Origin: Bifiguratus adelaidae | Lineage: Eukaryota > Mucoromycota > Endogonomycetes > Endogonales | Length of the DNA: 64,000 nt | Direction: 5' to 3' | Assembly (NCBI GenBank): GCA_002261195.1 | Contig: MVBO01000053.1 | Location: 1 to 64,000, forward strand | Shown here: positions 12,607-21,950 of the stretch, piece by piece | Position numbering within the stretch: the first letter of the stretch is position 1 | Layout of the letters: each line of letters begins with the position of its first letter | Notes under the pieces: model-generated | What the model was told of the DNA's origin: nothing | What the model saw: the letters and a program-made list of their open reading frames with translations, nothing else | Databases searched by the model: none | Program-made: the position numbers and the translations under genes

Positions 12607-15032
12607 TCACTGTCTGTTTTGATTCGAATTGGAACTGATCTTGAACAAGTTGCGTCCGGCCTTTGGAATACTTTGAGAAAGCGGACTGTGTTTCTCAGCC
12701 GGCATGGATGATTTACGCAACATGGCAAAAGGCCGGCCCATGGAAGGAGACGATGACTGCTGTGAACCTTGAGAGGGATGAGGTATCGGTGGAGATTCTG
12801 AACTTAGAGAAGGCGAAGATGACAGGTTGCTGGTACTGATGTCAACCTTGTGGAGCCCATTGCTTGGAGAAAACGGAAAATCCGGGAGAGCGCTGTGACT
12901 TCTCTCGGTCTTTGGCTTTCTTTTGATGGACCATCGTCGCATCTTGTCGAGTCCAGAATCTGGCGTGGTGGAGATATCTTTGGCGGTTTTCCCACGATTC
13001 GGTATAGGTATCGGTGAGGACATACCATATGGGGTTGGCGACTGTGGTGACAATGGATGTTTGAAGATATCCGATCCGGCGGCATCGTTAGAGAGTACAG
13101 CGTGGCCATTGCTGATGGATGATAGATCCAACTTGAGACCGTGCGGCGGCTCCTTGACGCGATGTGAGGCCCATCGCTCAGTCTCATCCAATGGAATTGA
13201 TTGCGCATTCGAAGGAGGCGGCATACGTTCAACAAACTCTCTGGTCTGGTAAAAGAGGACATAACCTGAACCGGAACCAGGTAAGTCGGCATAGAACTTT
13301 TGAATTTCGTATTCATCAATCAGCTGAGAAGCGTCCATCAACGTCAGTAGTGACAAATTTGGCCACCCTTGAGCACTTACATGAACCTCGTCGTCATCAA
13401 AAAGGATCCATTGATCGTTATCCTTGATGATGGCAATATAATGACCTTGGTTGGGTCCACTGCATTGTCAACGTTAGTCAATGGCGTGGCAATGCGTGCT
13501 GACACTCACCTTCCCAAATGTATAACAATGGCCCACAAGTCATACAGTCTGTCCTGATCTTCTGCATCGTCGCTCTTTATGTAAGTTAGACACGTGTTGA
13601 GATAGATTTGATGTACTCACGGTGTTGAAGATCCTCAGCTCAAAGGGAAACACGACGCGATGAGCCAACTTGACGTAACGCTGTGTCTCTTCCTGATACT
13701 TGAAACGCTTCAGATGCAATGCCAATATATTGGGCAATTGCTTTATCTTCATCCTAACCAAAGTTTGCGTTAGGGCGCAAGAAGGGGGCCGAAACGCTTA
13801 CTGCATACCTTCGTTCCGCTTCTTGAAGACCACAACAGACATCGCAGGCAAACTTGTTCTTGTCGCACAACGTTTCACTCGCTGAGAATTGCCGTAGACA
13901 TGAGGTCACTGAGGAATTCATCTCTATATCAATAGAGACATCAAAAAATGACTCGTCGCGGGAGGTGACGTTCTCGCAACTCAGACATTTCGTTTCATTG
14001 GAGAAAATACCCTCAAAGAGTTCGTGAACCCATGTTCGCGGTTGTCCGTGGGATCGATCTGGAAACGATGAGCAACTGATCGACTGTATAGGCATGTCCG
14101 CCTCACTTACCATGCCAATCTGCATGATCTTCATCCCAAGGTCCCGCGCTCTTCGGCATACCCACCATTTCGCGCATCGATATTCGTAGTTGTTCAAGGG
14201 TATCCTGAGGCTGTGACTTTTCGTATCGCTGGATATTATCGACAATTTCATTCAAGAGATAATTTAGAAACTCGTGCGCATCTTGATGCATACTACTCCG
14301 AAAGAGTTCTAGGTCATGTTAGTCTTAGTCAGTTAGCATGTCCACTTGCCATTTTCTTTCTTGAGCAGGGTAATAAAGCAACTGGGTGAATACATGCTGC
14401 CGGTCGTCTGCAGACTCTCCATGCTAAAGAACAAGTCTCGCAGACCGGAAAAGAGCGTATCGTCGAGGCTATCGGCGGGCACATGCATTTCGACATCGGG
14501 AACGTCGCGAGGCTTCTCAACCGGGGTCGTCGGCTGCTTCGGTTTCACAGCCGAGGTATAATATCCATGCGGAGTAGTCGCAGCAATCAAACTGGCCGCT
14601 GATGGCGATACAGGTGTCGCGGGCTTTGTTGTTTTGACCAGCGTTGGCATCTTTGGTGCTGGTACTGGTGTGGGATTAGCTGGTTTCCCGGGGTAATTGA
14701 TAACCCATTCACGGAATGGACGACTATAGTAAAGTGCTTGTAATACTGAGTTGGCGTAGCTATTCCACGGGTCAATGCAAGGTGTTTATACAAGGAGCGC
14801 TAAAAGCCTACCATGTGTTCCCAAACTAGACAAGGTAAAGCGGATGTCAGTTCTCCGCCCAGTCGGCATGACATCATCCTCACTCACATTTTCTAAACCC
14901 AAGTAAGCTTCCACCTCTGTCGGTTCCACCGGCTTGACGTTTCCCTTGTCCTAGCCACCTATCAGTGCACGTACCAAAGCGGAATACCTTACTCACCGTG
15001 CCAAACCACCTCATGAGCTGTGTGTTGGCCAT
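12607..15032 (-). CDS. Ubiquitin-specific protease, USP12/USP46 (Ubp9/Ubp13) type
   Basis: Deubiquitinase of the C19 family. Ten exons (15032-14997, 14950-14888, 14825-14812, 14759-14350, 14308-14111, 14058-13809, 13753-13621, 13574-13510, 13459-13381, 13323-12607) join to 654 aa. The Cys box [20 protein letters not shown] holds the nucleophile; [14 protein letters not shown] follows. Paired CxxC motifs (CLSCENV and CDVCC) form the zinc site. The His box is [20 protein letters not shown]. The family uses WD40 cofactors (WDR48/WDR20). A Pro/Thr-rich insert lies between the Cys box and the QDAHEF block, and the C-terminal 200 aa are Ser/Pro-rich. Exon 3 is only 14 nt, and the intron after exon 4 starts with GC (GCAAGT) at 14349. 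Confidence 0.92.
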
Positions 15033-15256
15033 GGTGAGCCGGGAGAACACAATGCCAAATTGGGCAAGTCAGGACGCTAGGGAATGTCTCACTGCCTGTT
15101 CTATGGTTGAGGATTACGGTTGGATACAGAGGGTAATGGTGAAATAGCGTAAGAGCGATGGTGAGTAGAACTAGTGCAAAAGAAAGAAGAGTCTAGTGTT
15201 ATAGTGACCGGTTAAACCTCCATCCGACAATTGGGTACAAGGCTGCACACGTGGCA

Positions 15257-16574
15257 TTACACGGAAGAGTACTCAATCGACAAGTGATTGCCCGATAAAC
15301 CCATGCTGGATGCCTTGAAAGCATTGGGGAGGCCTTTTCGATCGGGTCTGACGAATTTCGTTTGGGCTTCTTTGCTATCCCATACTTTTTGTGAGTAGTA
15401 GGGTTTCCATCCATCATCGTTCCACAACTCGGGGCAATTCTTGAGAAAGATGTCAAACCTCTCGTTGGTGATGGGATGACGAATTGTGGAGAAGGTGACC
15501 ATGTGGATCCAAAAGAGACACTGCGTGACATTGTAGGGTACGGAGTCGTTGGTGAATGAGTAATCGTTCGGTATTGGGTTCGGTTGCCTGTGTGCTTGTT
15601 GGATAATGTCCATCTTGTCCAGTGTAGTGCGTAATCGTGTCATGATAAAGTCAGTTGGATCGGAGGGTTTGGCTGATAGGACGAGATAAACGAGGCGGAG
15701 GAGGGTATAAAAGTCGATGAAGAGGAAGGGCTTCGTATCACAAAAAGCCGTGTAACACTCCTGGTCGGTCAGGGTATGCGGATTGGGAAGACTCTCCCAT
15801 ACTTTCTCAACAGCTTCCGCTATGCGCTGTCGCCTTGATAAGACAGTCGCTGTGATGTTCGAAGTATCATCAACAGCGTCTTTGACAAGACTTTCAACGA
15901 TGCGTTGTGACCGCTCCATGTGACACATTCTGTATAGATAGGACATGACGGTATCCAGGCCCTGGCCAGTGCTCGTTGAGCAAGGAAATATGCGCCATTC
16001 GTGGCCAGCCACGGCTTCCTTTAAATCTTCATCAGCTATCCACGCTTGTGCGATATCCTGTACATCCATCATGTTTGACATTCCCGATGACAAGACAACG
16101 TCTTGTTTGTTGGCAATGTTAATGATGATCGAATCAGCCAAACGCGACCGATGCCGTTCGAGAAATGCCAAGAATTGTGTCTTGGAGGCATCGAGCGGCG
16201 CGGGCTTTGCTTTGGTGCAGTCGGACACATAGATGAGTGCAGAGACATCGTGCATATGAACATGAGCATAGTCCACCTCTGAATGAAACCAGGCGGTGAG
16301 CTCGAGTGTGTCTCTCAAACCTCGAGGTTGACTTACCCGCGCACTCGCTTATTGTAAACGTCACATCCCGATAGGCGATCGTTTCGGTATTTTCTCGCTC
16401 GGTCGGCACAGCGGCAAATGTTTGATCTGGCTGCAGTGCATCATGAGTAACAGCCTTTACGTTACCGCCTGGTCTACTTGCCTTGTTCTTTGACCCAAAG
16501 TAGAGTTTGTATAAAAGTGTCGTTTTGCCTGATGACCGAGGTCCGATCACAATGACCTTGTAGTCTAAGGTCAT
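15257..16574 (-). CDS. Divergent Arf-family GTPase-like protein with long C-terminal extension
   Basis: Two exons (16574-16337, 16278-15257) join to 419 aa. Residues 1-190 follow the Arf/Arl plan: P-loop GPRSSGKTTLLYKLYF, an Arf-like switch I region (VPTERENTETIAYRDVTF), NKQD for the guanine-specificity loop and PCSTSTGQGLDTVMSYLY near the end of the fold. The switch II signature WDxGGQ is absent: that place reads TISECAEVDYAHVH. There is no N-terminal glycine for myristoylation. The remaining ~200 aa match nothing I recognise. The protein may bind GTP without normal hydrolysis, or not at all. The intron was chosen because the alternative would be 16 nt long. Confidence 0.7.
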
Positions 16575-16919
16575 ATGTCAAATATCATCCATAGCCAGTC
16601 AAGCAATATCGCTCGTGCTGTCTGTCCAGCCTCTATCTCTCTCTCTCACACACACACTCACCCTTGACTACGCGTTCTTCAGTCGTTCTCCACCAGTTCA
16701 TCAAGGCGGGTGACCGTAAAAGGAAATCGTTTTAGCCCGCCCTTTGTCCGGGCAACAAGTTTCTAGTTAACATTCGGAGACGAATGCTTTTGTTTATTCA
16801 GGCATCCAGCAAAGTAACCCGCCATCTCACAAGCCTGATTACATTCTGAAAACTCATCTCGCCATGTTGCATAATGTAATGATAACGAGCGATGCGAGAT
16901 TTGAATTTATATCGCGCCA
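16575..16919. repeat. Spacer with CT/CA microsatellite upstream of the Arf-like gene
   Basis: Spacer of 345 bp. It holds a pyrimidine-rich tract at about 16625-16663 made of CTCT units followed by CACA units, just upstream of the Arf-like start on the minus strand. Such CT tracts sit close to several starts in this window and are probably core-promoter elements. No gene is seen. Confidence 0.5.
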
Positions 16920-17544
16920 TTAAAAGGAGTAGACGTAGGGGCCAGTGACATCTCCAAAAAGTTGATGATAGACCTTTTGCCAAGAAATACGGTGGAGACT
17001 TTCACCGGCAATAGCCTCTTGATGCTGAGTAAGCCTGCTTCTTGATCTTCCGTATGTGAGGATTGATGCAATCAGACAACGGTAGTCCAAGCTCGTATAC
17101 AGCGCCGGCTCGAATCTCCTCTTATGTTCCGCCTGCAAGCTTTGGACACAACCATGTGTGTTGCGAATGCATAAGATTGAATTCGTAAGTACAGGATATT
17201 CTCGTCGCATGTGATCTTACCTTCAGTGTCCAAGTGAACGATGAGACTTCAAAGCTTTCCTTGTCCACGAGGTCGAGTGGGATGCTTGCGCGACTTACTT
17301 CTTCCGACGGAAAGTTATGGTGAACAAGGCCACCGAGGCTGCGCAAGTGCAGAGTTTGCCTGCAACGTCGTTACAATCAGAGAACAAGCAAAATCATTGC
17401 TTTTCTTTTGTCTGTAGTTGGTGATCCTTCAACTCTCTTTGCGAAGCATTGAGCGACCCGCACAGTTATATACCTTTCTGGTAGAAGGCAACGAGTGCAA
17501 AAGAAGGAGGAATATTCAAGCGAAGGGTCAGAGTTTTGATGCAT
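16920..17544 (-). CDS. Unrecognised 140 aa protein
   Basis: Three exons (17544-17474, 17359-17221, 17132-16920) with clean GT-AG boundaries join in frame to 140 aa, which is the main support for a real gene. It starts MHQNSDPSLEYSSFFCTRCL, with a CxxC pair near the start, continues through LRSLGGLVHHNFPSEEV and ends SWQKVYHQLFGDVTGPYVYS plus F. No signal peptide or membrane span is visible. The segment YTSLDYRCLIASILTYGRSR could be a helix. I do not recognise the family and no function is proposed. Confidence 0.5.
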
Positions 17545-18444
17545 AATATAGCGACATCAACTCTCCATCTCTCTGTTTATGAGGTTATTAATTCTTAATT
17601 AGTTCTTATTGCTTTTGAATGTTATTGTAAGGTTTCTTCCTCCCTTGTCTATCCTCTCTTTTCCTCTCATACATATAATCTCTCCTTTTCTCGATCTCGC
17701 AAACGGAGAACTTCCACTGACCAAATCGCCATTAAATTCGACTTGCTTGGGCAATTTTCCCAATGTCCAGTATAGACGCCACTATATCGAAGCAAGGCCA
17801 CGAATTGGATGCTGTTGCGAATGCTACTATGAGAGTTTTTATTTTTCAGACCCCAGAGATTGCTTCTAAACAGCGGAATGAAATAATCCAGGGGCAACAT
17901 ATGAATGCAAACATGAAGTTCGAATCCCACATTTTCATGCGTGATTGAAATTCTCGCGTCAAGCGCCTGAGCGGCTCTCTCTCCAATGGGAGGCAAAGTG
18001 AGTGGATAAATCAAGGATTCGGGCGAGTACTACCTTAGCCTTGACGGATAACGCTGTCACGTAGAATCTATTCCTTTCTCCTCCGTGTCGGTTAACATTG
18101 CTTGGCTCGTGTTATCAGGGCCCAGATGCATGAGTCAAGTATATCTCTTCTGTGAATCGGCTCTTCCGTCGCAAAGAGGACTATACTGCGGCATAATATA
18201 TTGACTTCTGTAACTATGATTTGAGTATTATATACACATTAACGAGCGAAACAACATCGGCCAGGTCACCTAAAAGTGTACCTGTCAGTGTCACCTATTT
18301 TAGCTTCCCCCCTTTCAACTCAAATGCGCGCGCGCCGGATGCCCCAATGAAACCCACCCTCAACAAAGTGACGTCATCGAATTTGTTTTTTTTCTTTGTC
18401 TGACTCAAACGCTGCTAGCTTGCCCTCACTCACATACGCACATC
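17545..18444. other. Intergenic spacer upstream of TIM23
   Basis: About 900 bp between the 140 aa orphan gene and TIM23, divergent. It is T- and C-rich around 17630-17700, and the open frames in it are short and not protein-like. It presumably carries both promoters. No RNA gene or repeat is recognised. Confidence 0.5.
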
Positions 18445-19172
18445 ATGTCATTCATACCGGACAACCAAACAACAGTGACCGATGACCAATATACACCGCA
18501 ATATGACAATGTCGATTCAGCCAAAGTGTCTGACTTTTTGAATGACTTGACATTTGACCCTGTCAAGCTGCATCCTATGGCTGTTCAAGGTGGCATTGAC
18601 TTTTTGCAGATTGAAGATCAAGCGTCAACGGCATTGCCTGGTTCAGGAAGATCGGCTTTACCTTCTCGAGGATGGAGTGATGATTTGTGTTATGGTACTG
18701 GTACAACGTATCTCGCCGGCCTGACGATAGGAGGAGCGTGGGGTATGGCGGAAGGTCTTCGGCGCGGTGCTTCCAGTCCCAACTTAAAGCTCAAGTTGAA
18801 TACTTTTCTCAACTCGACAACGCGGCGAGGTCCTTTGGTGGGCAATTCGGTGGGCGTGATTGGTAAGTATCGAACATAGGCCGAGGATAGGTCTGATGGT
18901 TGAATGACCTGTTGGACCGGCACTCCTCGGTCCATGCCATGAGAACATGCGCTGACAACGTTCCTTATCTTTTAGCCATGATGTACAATGCCACCAACTC
19001 CATGGTTGGCCATTTCCGTGGCCATCACGATCCATTGAACAGTGCGGTTGCCGGTGCCATTTCCGGTGCCATCTTCAAGTCAACCGCCGGTATCAAGACG
19101 ATGGGAACCAGCGCAGCCTTGTGCGCTGCGCTCGCTACAGCATGGAGTGTCGGCAAGGAATACGTGCTCTAG
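18445..19172 (+). CDS. TIM23: Mitochondrial import channel subunit TIM23
   Basis: Channel-forming subunit of the inner-membrane presequence translocase. Two exons (18445-18862, 18976-19172) join to 204 aa. The N-terminal ~90 aa are polar and acidic, the intermembrane-space domain that binds presequences. The Tim17/22/23 domain begins with the family signature YGTGTTYLAGLTIGGAWGMA and has four hydrophobic helices, including MMYNATNSMVGHFRG and AVAGAISGAIFKSTAGIKTM. There is no cleavable presequence, as expected. The KDM8-like gene starts 57 bp downstream on the same strand. Confidence 0.93.
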
Positions 19173-19229
19173 ACCATAGATTGTATCACTTGTACTTTTA
19201 TCTCGCATACATACACGTTCAGGTTCTAC

Positions 19230-20034
19230 ATGCTGGGGCGATCCTTGTCGCATGTCGCTACACGACTCTCACAGGTCGCAACACTGAACGCGCCTTCGAT
19301 GGCAGAGTTCTCTCCTGTCTTTGCTTCCCAAACACCGGTCTTGATCCGCCAAGCGATGCGACATTGGCCCGCATTGTCATGGACCCTCGACACCTTTGCC
19401 GATCGGTACGGACACCTGGTGGTCCCGGTGGAAATGGGTCGTTATGAAGCAGGAGAACAGGTAGAGATGCCTCTAGGTGTCTATGTGGAAGGATGGATCA
19501 AACAGGCGTTGCAAGGCAAAGGACCAAACGGACAGGTGGGCTATTTGGCCCAACATCACCTTCTCGACCAGGTAAGACAACCTCGCTTGGAGTGCAAGAC
19601 CTTACTAACGCTGACCGTTTCAGGCACCCGAACTACGCAATGATATCGAGGTCCCGGTTTATACACAAGCAGGTAAAGGCGACCACTACCAAACCGCCTT
19701 CTTTCTCGGTCCATCTGGTACGATCACCACACTCCACAAGGACCCCTATCACAACCTGTTTTGTCAAGTGTTTGGAACTAAGAAGGTCTGGCTGTTTGCG
19801 CCTTCTGAAGATGCCAAAATGTATGCCTATCTGGATCCATGGCGAAAGAATACGAGTCGAATACGTGATATCGAAGAGGCGTATGTTCGTAGCGATCGGT
19901 ATCCCTTGTTGAAGGACGCAGCCTGTGTGGAGGCCAACATGGAACCGGGTGACATGTTGTATATCCCGTTGGGATGGTGGCATTACGTGCGCAGTCTGAA
20001 TGCCAGTTGTAGTGTGAGCTTTTGGTTTCGCTAA
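19230..20034 (+). CDS. JmjC-domain oxygenase, KDM8/JMJD5-like
   Basis: Fe(II)/2-oxoglutarate-dependent oxygenase. Two exons (19230-19571, 19624-20034) join to 250 aa. The N-terminal half has APSMAEFSPVFASQTPVLIR and MRHWPALSW, a KDM8/HSPBAP1-type lead-in. The iron site is in TLHKDPYHNLFCQVFGTKK (His and Asp two residues apart) and the second His is in GDMLYIPLGWWHYVRSL. The end, ASCSVSFWFR, is typical of KDM8. Human KDM8 is an arginyl hydroxylase; the exact substrate here is not known. The protein is shorter than animal KDM8 because the N-terminal helical domain is missing. Confidence 0.85.
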
Positions 20035-20100
20035 GGGGTCATCTGGCGTTTTTGCCACAGTAGCATACAAAAAATGACAACATCCATTGTGCGAGCAAGA

Positions 20101-21908
20101 TCAGCCAGTGAAATCTACAAACAAGTGACGGAATGGATCGAGAGAACTGGTCTCGAGGTGGCTTCGGTCCTCGGGGTACGTTTCAAAATTGGAGGTATCG
20201 CCTGGATGCTGTGACCGAGGGATGATGGGTGCCTACATCGGGCCAGCGATGCATCAGTCATGGTGTACGAGCAAGCATTGAACGTCGCAGAACTTACCGA
20301 GACGGTCTTTTGGAGCAAGCCTTGCCAATCCACATTCTTGAACCAGCGGTGTTGCTTAATGTCTCTTGCACCGCCCTGGAATAAAATCCTATCAGTCAGC
20401 TGGCCTATGCATGTCACACGATCCACTTACCTTGAGATTGCCCAGCCGCTTCGTCCGATCAGCCGTCAACAGGCGCTTGATCAAATCCCTTGCAATAGGA
20501 TCGATATGTGACGGAAAAGGAATCTTGCCAGCGAGAATCTTTTCGTAAATCCCAAAAGGCTGTTCATCAAAAAAGGGTGGAAACCCGACCAACATTTCGA
20601 AGATGAGGATACCGAGCGCCCACCAATCCACGGCCTTGCCATGGCCCTTACTTTGAATGATCTCCGGGGCTAAATACTCGGGTGTGCCGCACAAGGTCCA
20701 CGTTCGATCATCGACTCGTTTTGCAAAGCCAAAATCTGTGATTTTGATGTGTCCTTGTGCGTCCAGGAGGAGGTTCTCTGGCTTGAGATCGCGGTAAATA
20801 ATATTTTGAGAGTGAAGATATTCGATAGCGAGCACGATTTCGGAGGCATAGAATCGGGTCATGTCGTTCGTGAATAGAGGAGCGCGGAGAAGATGGGAAA
20901 AGAGTTCACCGCCAATAACATATTCGAGTAGCATGTAAAGGTTAGAGTTATCTTGAAACGTGCAGAATAAGTCGACAATGAAGGGGAACCGGACTCGCGA
21001 GAGGATTTGCTTCTCCGAGTTGATGTGTTCAACTTGTTTTAGTCGGACGACTTCGCTCTTTTTGAGGACTTTCATGGCGTAAAAACTCGAATTGGCTCTA
21101 AACTTGGTCAAGTACACACGGCCAAACGTTCCAGTGCCTGAGGTTGCGTTAGCGCGCGCCTGTGTGCATCCGCTTCATATACTATGTACTTACCAAGCGT
21201 TTGCAAAATATCAAAATCCTGCAAGCCAAAGGTAGGCTCTCGCACAAAGGTCGGTTGTTGATGATGCCACATGTCAAGCCAAGACTCGTCACTCTCTTCG
21301 GGAGTCGGAGGTAGAAAGGCAGGAGAGGCGCTTCCTTGCCCTTTCCGTATGGACGACATGACTGGGTTTTTAGGCATGGGAATGGTTAATCCTTGCGGCG
21401 GGTACGACGGCATGGCTTGTCCTTGGAATATCCTAGCTCCCGATGGCTGAGGGGAAGAAACAGGGCGTATATGAGGATGCAGATGAGGTGTAGGCGGAGA
21501 CTCGGGTGAAGGTTGGTTGGGAGATTGCATGGGATAAGGTTGATGATACTGGGAAAAATGTGGATATGGAGAGTAGGGATGCGTGGGAGAGTGCATAGAT
21601 AGCTCTTGAACACCTGCGCCGAGGGAGGCAGCTTCTGTCAACCAGGGTGGTGATGCACTTGACGTTGACATGGAAGATTGCGATACAGGAGTAGGAAGGC
21701 TCGCCTTGGCTACGTCGTCTTGCATGGCGAGATTACCAGGTGGAGGTTCCAGTTTCTTAGCAAGGACCTCTGTGCTAATCATCTCGTTCACGTCACTCTC
21801 GTCAATTGTGGAACTCCAGATTGCACCAGACTGATGTCGTTTCGCTGGATAGGCGTGTTCCTTCTCAAACAACTCGACAACTCTAGGACGAGGCACCTTT
21901 GTCAACAT
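20101..21908 (-). CDS. cAMP-dependent protein kinase catalytic subunit
   Basis: AGC-family kinase of the cAMP pathway. Four exons (21908-21194, 21137-20431, 20375-20298, 20232-20101) join to 543 aa. The first ~225 aa are a Pro/Ser/Gln-rich, disordered extension, as in other fungal PKA subunits. The kinase domain begins [20 protein letters not shown] and has [39 protein letters not shown] (activation loop Thr) and [20 protein letters not shown]. The C-tail has [18 protein letters not shown] and an FxxF end (FRHLFVDF), which separates PKA from other AGC kinases. The start codon lies only 42 bp after the PSO2 stop on the same strand; later in-frame ATGs exist in the extension. Confidence 0.92.
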
Positions 21909-21950
21909 TGAACACCTCTCCACAAGGTGAACAGGGGCAGTTTAATTCAT

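Noticed and set aside
16321-16336. 16-nt intron in the Arf-like gene
   Set aside because: Too short to splice; a 58-nt intron ending TTCAG keeps the frame equally well.
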